A stretch of DNA of 64,000 nucleotides from Lucifuga dentata (lineage: Eukaryota; Chordata; Actinopteri; Ophidiiformes; Bythitidae), in the NCBI GenBank assembly GCA_014773175.1, contig VXCM01000989.1, forward strand, positions 378,443 to 442,442, in the 5' to 3' direction. Made by a program: the position numbers and the translations under genes. Shown piece after piece: positions 52,939 through 63,951 of this stretch (positions are counted from its first letter, which is position 1; every line of letters begins with the position of its first letter). The notes below the pieces were generated by a model. That model searched no databases and was not told where the DNA came from. It saw nothing but the letters and a program-made list of their open reading frames with translations.

Positions 52939-53648
52939 ATGTGCACACACAAATCACGTTACTGACTTATCCAAAACGTGCATATAACTCAACTACTTGT
53001 TTTGTTGGATTTACTCGCTAGGTCATACAAATGTCATCTTAACCTCACTGTTGTGATTTTTTTTTTTTTTTTTTTNCTACAGGGATTTTTAGCTTTCTCC
53101 GGGGATGTGGCCAGGTTATTATTGGAAATTATTTTCCATTGCTCTGTCAACCAGTTTGTACAGTTTGTTTGGTTTGGAGAAAGTCTGGCTTGAGTTTGAT
53201 TTGGTCAGGCATATCCTGGGCTCCAGATGAGGGAAAGACAAGACCACTAGAGTTAATCTACACCTTGTTTCTGTGTGATCAGTCCGTATTTGTCTGTTTT
53301 GCAGGAAGCCCTCAGGTCATGCCGATAAGGAAGTGATGGCTGCCGCCGTCCTGACCTCACTGTCCACTTCTCCTTTGGTGCTCCACCCTTCCTCTGCATC
53401 CACAGGTAACACCACCGCATCAATGTCAGCTTTGTTCAGCCTTGTGGCGTAGCTTACCAGCAGGAGAAGCTGCCCCATCAAACACTGACTCACTGCTTTA
53501 AGGTCTGAGGGCTATTCACTTTCAGCTTGGTGAGGGTGGAAAAAGTTTGCAAAAATCACCTGAAGTGAGCTTAGCGAAACAGGCCAGAGCTGCGTAGTTG
53601 TTCATTTGTTCAGCGGTAGAGTCTTATGAGGACAGCAGTAGCTTCTTA

Positions 53649-53701
<53 letters not shown>

Positions 53702-56700
53702 ATCCAGGCCCAGCACTTCCAACTGCTCAGCCTTGACCCGCTCAAGCTACAGCTCCTTTCGCTGTAGCTTGTATTGCCGTGGTTGCCATCACCATGCCAA
53801 CCTTGCCAGACGGTCAAAGTCCTGTCAGCTTTTTTTTTTTTTTTTTTTTTGGGAATGGAATTATTTGTAATCTCAGTCAGGCAGCCACGTGGAGCTTCAT
53901 GCTGTACCAATGGAGTCAAAGTGTAAACAGCAATTACGTTAGGGTTCTGATGGTAGATTCTAAATTACCTAGCTTTGTTAAGCTCCAAGCTAAATGATAT
54001 TTTATCAAATCTTTTATTCCTCTTTTTGAAGAAAAAGCAAAGTACAAAACATTCAGGTATTCATTTAACTAAAAAATATTTGTCACAAAGATATAAACTT
54101 AAACAAATGAATGTTTGGTGTAGGTCTTGCTACTTATTAATGTGAAAAGCTGCTCTGTTACTGCATTCTGTGCAATAAAAAAAAACAATGCTAATTTAAT
54201 TTAATTTAATTCAATTTAATTATGTTTTCATTGTTCCCTGCTAAAAATAAACTACCTAAATGAATTTGTTAAGGGTTTCAAAAGGCTTCAGATTTAATCA
54301 AATCTTACACATGGTCCACTCATTGGCCTCAGTAATGTTGTGTAGCAGTATAGTGAGTAATCCTCCTGCACAGATTAATCTGTGCTAAATGTGAAGAATG
54401 GCTCGTGATTCACCTCGACATTTTTATAGAGAACAGCTATGGTTGGTATAGCTTGGAATAAGATAAACCTCTCAATACATATTAGTCTTGGCTCTATGTT
54501 GGGGTTTAGTTTAGGTTTTTTGTATGTTTCACCACATTGCAAATCAGATCAAACCAGCAGAATTATATACTATGCAGTTAAAACCTTATCGGATTTGTCA
54601 AAGAGTATAGAAAAGGTTTATGGGCCATGATTTTCAGAAAGATAATATTTTTTCCAGGAAATGAGAACTGTGTTGGGCTTGATGAGCAGAGCTCGGTACA
54701 GCTAAATGAAACATGTCAAAACAGTAAAGTATCTGCTATACACGAGGATTAAAGATAATGGAAATGCATCACACAGACTGTCATGGTGGGGGGCTTCCAA
54801 AGCTTTGACGTTTTGATTCTATTGCAGAGACACCTATTTAAGTATTTGAATCAATTGTTTTGTGAAAATATGACTGAAGATCACGTAGCTAATTGTGTTT
54901 TCATTTCAGGCTGTTCATAGTCATATGTTCACACTCATATTTGTCTGTTTATTGCTCAAGAATATATTTTTGATGTAAATCAGCCACTTTTGAGGCATTT
55001 TTATCACCTGTTTGTTAGATAATCTCAAGTTATTTGTGTGGATTCTTTAAACCTTCAGTCCCAGAGCCAGCTAGCAGGGGGTGGAAAGAGGTGCTCTCGG
55101 CCAGCTACAGCAGTTCCACCAGTGGTAACTGGAGCTGGGATGCCAGTGACCAATCGGTGCCCTCCACGCCATCCCCGCCTCTCTCCAATGATGCCAACAA
55201 GAACTTCCAGGGTGATGATGTCAATGAGGACGTCACAGAGAGCACCCACTTCATGTTTGAGGACCCCATACCTCGAAAGCGAAAGGTAACAAATCAGGGA
55301 CTAATGCACAGTTCAAGAAGAAGTGGTAGAAGATTAGCTTGCATGCAAAATTCCACAAATTATTCAATTCACTGGAACCCTCACATCCAATAATTGTAAA
55401 ATGATGTTGCTGTAGCCTAGATCTCAGCAATTAACTTAGTGAGTAAAATGTTATAAACCAAGAGAAATCATATAGCCAAATCCATAAAAAAAAGACAGAT
55501 TGTCAAAATTGGAATTATCTGTTAAAATTAGAAATATTGTATCACATATTGTGTAATATATTAATTCATGTCCACAGTTGTAGAGACAGAACTCTGATAT
55601 CCAGTTGTTGTTTCCTATGAAGTCACAGTAAGGGCTTCAGGAAATCTACCAGAAACATTAAAAAAAAAAAAAAAAANTAAAAAAAAAAAAAAAAATACAA
55701 ATACCTTTTGTTATAATGCCCGTCACTGTCTCCCTGTGTGGATGATTGATTATGCTTTCTCTTTCACATCTCTTCTTCTCATTTCATACTGTTGAAACAA
55801 TCCATAGCATTTAACAGGTGTTAGGGGTGGCAGTAACAGCACAGGTGCCAGTGGGGGAGGGAGGAAATCAGGAAGTAACAAAAGGTTCAAGGGATGCATG
55901 AAAATGAGGACAGTCACAGAATGTAGGGGAGGAAAAGAGGACTGAGACTCAAGGTGACAACAAAGGAAAATGAATCTTCATAATTCCTATAGCTATAGAG
56001 TGACAGTGAAGGGCTCACTTACAGTATGTTAGTACTGGCAATTCAACCTCCCTTGACTGGGGCAGCAGTGAGAATTATTGAGAGTATTGCTCTGTGGAAT
56101 ATATGAAACCATAAAGAATTCAGGAGTGATGCTGCCAGAGACCCACTCTACATCACAGATAAGATGCAATAAATAATAATGATGATAATAATAATAATAA
56201 ATTTTATTTATTTTATTTATTGCTTTTCTAGACACTCAAAGATGCTTTACAGAGAAATAAGACATTAAAAAGCAAATAATAATAATAACTACAACAATTA
56301 CAGGAGTCATTATGCTAAAAAACCCAAAAGGGGAAGATGGAGAGTGAAGACAATACGCTCACGCCAGCCCCAGAGGTTTAAGCCCCTCGGACTGTTTGAT
56401 TCTGTGCAAGCTGTGAGTGAAGAGGATTATTAAGAATGATAATCACAGCTCTTACTGTAACAGTGTTAAGATGCAAGAAAAAAATACTTTGGGAGTTAAG
56501 TGATTTGCGATTGTCAGATTATAGAGTAGCTTTACCGTGTAATTGTTTAAAAGGTGCCATTTTAAACAGCAAGGGTCAGGATTATCCACATAGCATCGCT
56601 TAAGCACTTTAATTGCATGTTGCTGTTACACAAACGGGACTAACAGCCAATGAGAATTTGTTTAGGTAAGTGTAGAGTTAATGCAATCATTGATTACAAA

Positions 56701-59328
56701 AAAAAAAAAAAANAAAAAAAAAAAAAAAATCTGGCCTACGCTAACCTCTTGCTGCTCTCTCTTTCTCACTTGCACCCTCCCTCCTTCACTCCCGCTCTTG
56801 CTCTTTTCTCCCGAGGCTGTTGAAAGGTAATGAGCGTACACACCCACTGTCTTTCATTTGCACTGATGCAGGTTCCTGCCTGCTCACGGGACAGCTGCCA
56901 ACTCCTGATATGAGGAAGAGAAAAGGAATTAAAATAAAAACATCCACTCCGTCCATCCATCTCCTCGCAGCTTTCATAGGAACAAAGGAGGGCTGGCTGA
57001 AGTGCACAATGTCTTATTAGCCTGGGCTTTATTTCAGATCAGATGAGAGGAGAGACAGATACACAAGTGCTGTTTTTGTGTTCAGAGGTCATGAAGGTGG
57101 GGGGGTTGTGTGTGTGGCATGGGCGTGTACAGCTAGTACTGACCCCCCCAAATTGCGACCCACTTGAAAATATTTCCAATAATATCTTGGTATTTTCACC
57201 CTGGTTGACAGTGAGCACACAGCAGCAGAAAGAGGTTAATATAGTGCATTTATTCTGCTCATCAGTCATCAAGCATCAAAGTCCTGTGATGTAGACAGAG
57301 AAGTATAGAGTTTCGTTGTCCTCTCTCTGTCCCTGTCTTTTTGTGTCTCCCTTTCTCTTTTACTCTGTATGCATTTTAACTTGTCACATATCGGGTTTCT
57401 ATTTTTATAGGCTTGTAGCTCTAGTAGCTCTCTAACGAGGTGCAGTGTTTGGCCCCTTGTAGAGTCATGCTCAGTCCCCCATGAAGCTCTTTCTATCAAG
57501 GCTACCAGCGAGCTCCACACAGAACAGCACTTTTCCACGCAATACTCTCAATAAATTATTTTCTTTCCTGTGTTAAGAAAATAATTCACAACGAAAGGAC
57601 AAAACCAAAGTGTAATTGCATAAATGCAGATATGAAATGAAAATTTACTTCCCTTATTTCTGGATTAAATTCTGTGTTCTGTCTCATGTTTTTGTTGTTG
57701 TGAACAGAACTCCATGAAGGTGATGTTCAAGTGCTTATGGAAGAACTGTGAAAAGGTCCTCAGCACCTCCTCAGGGATCCAGCGACACATCCGCACCGTC
57801 CACCTGGGGTGAGTCTCTCGACACACATGGAAAAACAAGATAATAACTGAACACACACACACGAAAATAGGCCGAGCACAGAGACTCCAACCTTCCAGGA
57901 TGTTTTTTGAGAAGCTTCAGTTCCACTGTATACCAGGGCTTCCTCAATTGTAAAAAATTTTTTTTTAAAATATTGGCTTTATTCTTTAAGCATCTTTTAG
58001 ATCTGTAATAAAATGTTTCTTATCAGAAAGTTAAATTCACTTTCTCAGTGTTCCCTTTACATATAAAGTTTCACATTATGGGTTTGCTTAATTTGTTTGT
58101 TTGCTTAATAAGTTTGCTTAATTGGGTGCCATACACTTACCATCATGCACCTTTTTTTTTTTCTTAGTTGATAGATCATCATATCACCACTACAGAGTGA
58201 TATGATGATTGATATATTTGGTTAAAATTATGCAGCAATTTGCTGTGAATTGAATAAAGTTGTGCTTCATTATGGTATAGCCAACAATTCGTGCTTTCCA
58301 ACTAGTTATAGTAATTTACAGTCTGATGAGGTGAGTGTGTTTAATACAACTCCTGCATGTTTGTGTAATGTTTACCTGTCCAATAAATAGCATTGGAACT
58401 AATAAAATCCTCTAATACATCCAGCAATGCACAGACTTTTGTATTTCAGTGCTTAACAGATGCACTTTAAGGCCAGATAAGGTCATGCTGGCTTCTCCTC
58501 ACAACAAGCCTGTTGTTTGAGGAGCTCTGCAGTTTGCAGACTCTCACTGCCCTCTGCTGTTGGGAAGAATACACACTACTTCCACATGTTTTTGTCATAT
58601 CAGACTGCTGTGCTTTTATCAGTGGATGTCAGCTGTAAACATGATAGCATGGTGAAAGAGCTCAGTTGTTTGTGAGATCATTTTTCTAATCTATATGTGA
58701 TTGTTGCAAAATAAAAGAGCTAAAACTCACAGCTTAGATAAAAAAAAAAAAAAAACNAAAAAAAAAAAAAAAAGACTAAATGTGCCTCTGTGTGTAGGCG
58801 GAACAGTGATTCAGACTACAGTGACGGAGAGGAAGATTTTTACTACTCAGAGATCGAGGTCAACATGGACAGCCTATCAGAGGGCTTGTCCAGCCTCACG
58901 CCCACCTCACCCACCACGACTGGTCCTCCTCCTGTCTTTCCTCCACCACTCTCTGATGTCCCTCACTCCGAACACATCAACATGAACGGGTCGCAGAGCC
59001 ACACCCCAACACTGCTCAGCCAATCAGCTCCCTCTGCACTCTGCCACATCCGCACTGATCATGCCTACCAGGTAACGTACACGTTCCCCAATACATATGA
59101 CACACAAAGTGCTCATCAAAATACCTGAATATTGATTTTAATTCCAGTGCTAAATTTGTTTCCTGACACCATGGAAAACAAGATGAAACTTTGGGCAGGA
59201 TGTTACAACCACAGGCTTTCAGATTTCTTGCTACATGAAATCTGCAGAAGCAGTTTTTGGTTTTTGTACAGGATTAGTATAGGTCTGAAATCAGAAGCAC
59301 TGAGGTCAGGGTAAATTCCTTATTTTAA

Positions 59329-59363
<35 letters not shown>

Positions 59364-62300
59364 TTAGCTTCTACACTAATTTTACAACAATCAATAGTTG
59401 TTGAGTTTGAGGTTTTCTTTGTAGGAAGACACATTTTTTGGAAACAATATAAGTGGAAGTTGGTCAGGCACACTGAATGCTTGGTTAAGCTTAGTGTAAA
59501 TCAGATGTTTGAGCATTTACAGAGCTGTTCAAGAACAAGGTCAGATCTTGTCCTCCACCACCACCTGCATAAATGATTAGTGTTGAATATTATATTTGCA
59601 TAAATTGCTGCTTGCCACACTCAGTGGGTTTGAGTATTTAGGCCTGTCCGCCTGCAGCTTCCCACTTGGCACCATATTTATTTTTCAAGTTGGCCTGGTA
59701 CAGCACGCTGTATCTATAGCATGCAGTGATCATATGCATGTCCACCGAGCCTCACAGTGGGAGCTAATGGAGCTGATTGTCATATTCTGGTCTGCTTCGG
59801 ATCAGAGCCAAACCATGATGGTTTCCATATGCTGTGTGTTAAACAGGATATTGTTTTTCACTTTTTGTCGCTTCTTCTTCTTCTTCTTCTTCTTCTTCTT
59901 CTTCTTCTTCTTCTTCTTCTTCTTCTTCTTCTTCTGTCATGTTTTCCTCTTTTTACTGGAACTTTGAGGTTTAGTTTGATCTTTGATCTGATTGACTTAT
60001 GTGTGTCTTTGTTACCTTCTTGCACGTTTACCCTAAATCTTTTGCTGATTACTGCAACATAATCTGGTTTCTCTTATCACATCACATGACCAACTAATTA
60101 TAGTTGGTGTGTTTTAGTCGTGCTCAGGAGTGTTTTTTTCTGCTGTTCTTGACAAAGAACTTCGTCATTTGCTTTGTGTGCTGTATACAATATTCACTGC
60201 ATCCTTCAAAGAAACTATCGTGACTTTTAGTGCTATATTTTCTATGTTAACTGATGCTAATGCACAAACATTTCCTACTGCTGTCTAAAATTCAAAGCTT
60301 TCCACAAGAAACTACTGGATGATTTTTCCTGTGATACAGGAAGTGCTGCCTTTGATAGCAAGGTCAACGACCAACAGCTAACTCTGTGTTGATCAGAAAC
60401 TGTTCTAACTACATTAAGATACAGACATTTTGGATTCTTTTTTTTTTTTTTTTTTNTTTTTTTTTTTTTTTTGTTCGTGGCTTAGGTTTAAATAAGTAAA
60501 TAAATAATATGATCATAATTAAATATCAACAGGGAGGAAATGGTAAAACAAGCAGCAGCAACAGTTAACTGATTAAAAGATCATACCTGCCATCGTGCAT
60601 TTTGAGCCCAATTGTATACATGGTATGTTACTGACAACCATTTCTCAAAATATACTACTTTAGTGGTAAGTTTCACATTTATTTACCTAACTTCCAGACT
60701 GCTATTAAAATCAACTAATAGAGATTTGAAACACGCTTGAGATACATAATCCATCACAGCAAACAAGATGTCTATTAGGGTTATTTTTTTTTTTTTTNGA
60801 CAATGTATGTCTCTGCCAGGAAATATAGTCCCAGGAGAAGATGGCTTTTACAGAGAAATTAAAATAACCGTGCCTTCTACAATCATGCATAAGTGTTAGC
60901 AGGCGGAACATTGCATTTTAAGGTGAGTGTATGACCTGAACATTTGATTTTGAAAGATCAGGGGATTTGAAAAAAATAACAGGAAAACTAAAATATGGTT
61001 TTATGTTTGGGAATTGGTTGACAGTAACATAACATATATGTGGGTTGTATATAATGGGCTCAAAGATGCACGATCCCATGGTCCTTTAACTAAAAAGCTG
61101 GAGGCAGCAGGAGCTCATTGCAGGTTTGGAAAGCCTCTAATATTTCATCAAGGTAAACAACACCCTTTACCGTGCCAAGCTGTGCTCACATTGTGGACTT
61201 GCCACGCCATGTGTATCCAAGCTGTATGGAAATCTGGAGTTGGATTTGGTTCAGAATGTGGTCGATTGTTTTACACTGTCATATTTTCATCAGTTCAAAT
61301 GTAGTGAATTTTGTGCTTCAGTCAAAAGCCAGAATGTAGCTATGTCTATTCTACACCACCACCACCACCACCACCACCACCTCCATCTCCTCCTCCTCCT
61401 CCTCCTCCTCCTCCTCCTCCTCCTTCTTCTTCTTCTTCTTCTTCTTCTTCTTCTTCTTCTTCTTCTTCTTCTTCTTCTTCCATGTTTTTTTCCAGTTATT
61501 TACACTTACCATGGATGCTCTCGAGGGTAAAAATAAAATGAGGTTTTCAGCAGGAACAACCTTTGCTAAAAGTGCAGTTTTATAACACGCAATATTGAAT
61601 TCAGTCCATCGCAGTGGTTTGAAGTGGTATTGAACTTACTGTTACCATGACAACACAAGATGCACATAAAAATAGAAGCATGCATATGCAGTGATATGAC
61701 AATGACTACCTCTCAAATTTCACTAGTTTTGCACCATACTCTGCTGATTAGAACCACTACCTTCATGTTTTCTGTCATTCTTTATGATCTTTTATTAGCT
61801 GTTTTGTACCAGTTCTTCATCTGCCTCTGTTGTAAACAATTACTGGTTAAACCCTAAACTTTAATTAGATTTTTTAAAAATTGAGACACTTCTGATTTAG
61901 AGGAAGAGAAATGCCTTCTCAGTTCTTAATATATTATCTACTTTTTCTGTATTTCCTCCCCTGCTGGTCCCCCCTGCTCTTTTGCTGTCACTCCTTGTCT
62001 CTCCTCTCCTCTCCTGGCTGTGGTGGGCTCTGGGCTGCTTGTCCACATTCCAGGCCACCGCTCCTGTGAGTATCCCAGTGGGTCCTGAACTGGCTGGGCT
62101 CGGCGGTGGTAAAGGGAATGGGTCTGGAACTGAGACTGGGAATGGTATCAGTGTGTCGTGGCAGTCCCCTCCTGTCATTTTCAAAGGTGTATTGGTGAGT
62201 GAGCCTTTGTTTCATGTGTCTTGTTTTTTATTGTTTTAGTTTCACACTTGATGCACCATCCATCTCCATTAGTGGCAAATCTGCGGTTTTTTTGTCGCTC

Positions 62301-63951
62301 CCTGGTTTCTCACTTTTTTCCCCCCTTTATTGTACCATTGCTTTTTTCTGTTCAATTAATCTCTTTTTTATAGCTTCGGTCTTTCTTTATAAGTTGTATT
62401 CAATTCAAAGTGCTTAGCAAAATCTAGATAAAATATAATACAGAAAACCAAATCCACACTCTGCTAGATTCATTGGACAGCAGAGAGACCTGAGGGATCC
62501 AGTGGGATCTTAAAGGTATAGACTTTAAAACAGTGTAATGCTTGCTCTCGTTGTCTTAGTTAAATGGGTTTTGTATGAGATGGAGTTGGCTCTTGGCTCT
62601 TTTGGTTTCACCCAAAACATTTTTGCTTTAAAACTCATAAAATAAAAAAGAAAAAACAGTAAAAAGCAAAAGTTGTTCAGAGCAATGTGCATCTTCTCCT
62701 GTTGTCTGTTTGTCTGGCTCTGCTGATATGAAAGACGTGCTGGAGCACCTCTGTTTCTAGTTTGTTGCTTAGCAATGTCTCCCCCATGTGTTGGTTGTTG
62801 GTTATTGTGAAAATGGTGGTAATAAAAATCAAAACTGTAACTGTGTTTTATATTGAGTGGGACAAAATCATTCCTGTTTTTGATTTTTCTTTCTTTTATT
62901 TTTTAAGTCTGAAAATTGCTAAATTCTATCTATCCTGATCAAACATGCTTCAATTAAGACACAGCATGGAGAACTCAGTCCATGGTTTTCCTGATGATGT
63001 CTCTACACTTATAGGGACCCGTGAATCATGTCCGGACAGTTAGTATCGGTGAAAAGCGGCAGCCAGCAGCCAGCACACACACCACTGTTACCAAGAACCA
63101 CGCTTTAATAACTCCAGCACCTAAAGCAACCCCAGGAAGCAGGTATGTAGCCACTGATTGCTGTGTGTGCGTGTGTCTGTTTGTATGATAAAATCGAGGA
63201 GGTTGTGTTAACTGTTATGTCTAACTGTTTAGTCCCAAAGCCAACACATTTTATATTTTGAAGACACGATTCAGCTGTGAGTCTTTTGTTCTTTTGTTCT
63301 TCCATATCACACTTTGTTACAATGAGCTTCTTTTCCTTTTGTGGCTGTGTTTCTATTCTGTGCTGCATTCACATGATTTAGCAACATTTGTTGCAAAACC
63401 TAGAAAGGCTTCACATATTCAGAGTTGTTTGAGGCCATTAAATGCAGTGATTGTAGTTCTTTGCAGATTTACCTGTGATTATGCTCGGAGACAATAATTT
63501 CTGTCTTCAGGGTAACACTGAATTTTCCTTTTCACAACACAAATTTTTGAATTAGCTACTGTCACTAGAGGTACAAAATGGATAAAACCTGCCTTTCTCT
63601 CCATACACAGAATCAGATCAGGTCAAATAAAAAGAGATTACAGTCATGTCAAATCACCAACCTTTTCAAAGAGTTCATATTTGTAGTGTGTGTGTGTGTG
63701 TGTGTGTGTTTGTCTGCCTGCCCATACATATGTGGGCACCTGTGAATACCTTGTATACATGCAGATGTGTCTTTTGCCCTTGTGGCTGTCTGCATGTCTG
63801 TGTGCGTGTCCTTACCCTGTCATCTCTGCTGTTACCAAGGAAACCCCGCGGGGAAGCGAAGAAGTGTCGAAAGGTGTACGGCATGGAGAAGAAAGACATG
63901 TGGTGCACAGCCTGTCGCTGGAAAAAAGCCTGTCAGAGATTCACCGACTAA
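33876..63951 (+). CDS. slc2a4rg: SLC2A4RG (GLUT4 enhancer factor) family C2H2/C-clamp transcription factor, 9 coding exons
   Basis: Join 33876-34142, 35459-35694, 53305-53405, 55059-55285, 57708-57808, 58798-59071, 62054-62194, 63015-63142, 63840-63951; all GT-AG, total 1587 nt, 528 aa. Seen: [16 protein letters not shown] (177-192); a Ser/Trp stretch ending [12 protein letters not shown]; basic PRKRK (273-277), a likely NLS; one zinc finger C286-x4-C291-x12-H304-x4-H309; acidic DGEEDFYY (320-327); SVSWQSPP (435-442); and a C-terminal C-clamp with C501, C514, C517, C523. Known of the family: SLC2A4RG, ZNF395 and ZNF704 bind GC-rich DNA, including the GLUT4 enhancer. HIPVP and EVMAAA match SLC2A4RG as I remember it, and so does the neighbour; parts of the C-terminal half look closer to ZNF704. 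Residues 1-160 are not recognised. The start is the first ATG of an open phase-0 exon with GAAGATGG context. Confidence 0.87.
35459..35694 (+). CDS. slc2a4rg: slc2a4rg coding exon 2
   Basis: It starts after ATCTTCTAG and is open in phase 0 to AACAG|GTACTG (phase 2). It encodes residues 90-167 and ends HIPVPRN; the next exon continues RKPSG. This join reproduces the HIPVP segment found just before EVMAAA in human SLC2A4RG, which supports both the exon and the long intron. Confidence 0.78.
35741..36193 (-). other. 150-codon antisense ORF in slc2a4rg intron 2
   Basis: This ATG-to-stop frame lies 47 bases beyond exon 2 on the other strand and is one of the longest non-repetitive frames in the window. 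It ends with an acidic serine run ([11 protein letters not shown]). No domain is recognised, and a chance frame or a decayed transposon is as likely as a gene. Confidence 0.15.
36889..37332 (+). mobile_element. internally deleted Tc1-like element
   Basis: Terminal inverted repeats GGTGGGGTCCAAAAGTCTGA and, inverted, AGTGGGGTCCAAAAATTTGA are flanked by TA dinucleotides. Inside, 36975-37100 reads like the end of a Tc1 transposase (SCWDNLVI, then KGGHTKY-like) with frame breaks. A 65-bp block is duplicated across an N at 37132, so the true element is shorter than shown. Confidence 0.78.
41649..41712. repeat. (TCTTC)n pentanucleotide array
   Basis: About twelve units of a polypyrimidine pentamer in slc2a4rg intron 2. 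Confidence 0.93.
46915..47523. mobile_element. TTAA-ended foldback MITE, copy M2
   Basis: It starts TTAAAGGACCCTACTGTC and ends GGTATGATCCTTTAA. Its interior is closely similar to M1 (CATACTACTGGAACAGTGAG, AATAAAAAGCGTGGAGTG). A 66-bp part is duplicated across an N at 47408. It lies in slc2a4rg intron 2. Confidence 0.78.
49948..51822. repeat. cluster of dinucleotide arrays in slc2a4rg intron 2
   Basis: TC at 49948-49997, GA at 50141-50160, CA at 50247-50302, AG at 51217-51259 and CA at 51770-51822. No coding sequence seen between them. Confidence 0.9.
53305..53405 (+). CDS. slc2a4rg: slc2a4rg coding exon 3 ([16 protein letters not shown])
   Basis: A 101-nt exon between TGTTTTGCAG and GTAACA encodes residues 168-201, with the family's best conserved N-terminal block. 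It enters in phase 2 and leaves in phase 1. Confidence 0.88.
53651..53699. repeat. (TG)n microsatellite
   Basis: A perfect TG array in slc2a4rg intron 3, about 245 bp after exon 3. Confidence 0.95.
55059..55285 (+). CDS. slc2a4rg: slc2a4rg coding exon 4 (Ser-rich block and NLS)
   Basis: It starts after AACCTTCAG and encodes residues 202-277: [22 protein letters not shown], an acidic stretch, then [10 protein letters not shown] right at the GTAACA donor. Confidence 0.9.
56195..56285 (+). repeat. interspersed repeat fragment
   Basis: TTTATTGCTTTTCTAGACAC and CAAAGATGCTTTACAGAGAA resemble the same class of fish repeat tail, next to an AAT repeat (56170-56200). It lies in slc2a4rg intron 4. Confidence 0.45.
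57708..57808 (+). CDS. slc2a4rg: slc2a4rg coding exon 5 (C2H2 zinc finger)
   Basis: The whole finger lies in this 101-nt exon: CLWKNC, then H304 and H309 in HIRTVH. The C-x4-C spacing is the family form. The exon ends in phase 2 before GTGAGT. Confidence 0.93.
58798..59071 (+). CDS. slc2a4rg: slc2a4rg coding exon 6 (acidic DGEEDFYY)
   Basis: It starts after CTGTGTGTAG, close to an A-homopolymer with an N. It encodes residues 311-402, from [14 protein letters not shown] through a proline/serine-rich part to DHAYQ at the GTAACG donor. Confidence 0.9.
59871..59935. repeat. (TTC)n microsatellite
   Basis: About 21 units of TTC in slc2a4rg intron 6, an uninterrupted polypyrimidine tract. Confidence 0.95.
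60573..61089. mobile_element. TTAA-ended foldback MITE, copy M3
   Basis: It starts TTAAAAGATCATACCTGCC and ends CCCATGGTCCTTTAA, and shares the internal block TATGTCTCTGCCAGGAAATA. It is more diverged than M1 and M2. It lies in slc2a4rg intron 6. Confidence 0.72.
61354..61480. repeat. compound (CCA)n(TCC)n(TTC)n array
   Basis: CCA units run to about 61381, then TCC units to about 61424, then TTC units to 61480, in slc2a4rg intron 6. Each block could have arisen from its neighbour by a single base change followed by expansion. Confidence 0.95.
62054..62194 (+). CDS. slc2a4rg: slc2a4rg coding exon 7
   Basis: The exon has 47 codons, phase 0 at both ends (residues 403-449): ATAPVSIP, a Gly/Asn/Thr-rich stretch, then [11 protein letters not shown]. 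The last block resembles ZNF704. Confidence 0.85.
63015..63142 (+). CDS. slc2a4rg: slc2a4rg coding exon 8
   Basis: A 128-nt exon between ACTTATAG and GTATGT encodes residues 450-491, a polar linker ([13 protein letters not shown], then Thr/Pro-rich). It ends in phase 2, matching the last exon. Confidence 0.8.
63840..63951 (+). CDS. slc2a4rg: slc2a4rg last coding exon (C-clamp)
   Basis: It encodes [18 protein letters not shown], then [14 protein letters not shown] and TAA at 63949-63951. The four-cysteine C-clamp is a minor-groove, GC-rich DNA binding module. The 3' UTR runs out of the window after 49 bases. Confidence 0.94.

Larger units (their letters stand above)
35695..53304 (+). other. 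slc2a4rg intron 2 (17.6 kb)
   Basis: The flanking exon phases match directly, so no coding exon is required here. It holds the deleted Tc1, MITE M2, many microsatellites and homopolymers. Intronic enhancers are possible but not visible by eye. Confidence 0.65.

Noticed and set aside
61240..61541. Poly-Leu, poly-Pro and poly-Ser frames
   Set aside because: Translations of the CCA/TCC/TTC microsatellite inside an intron.
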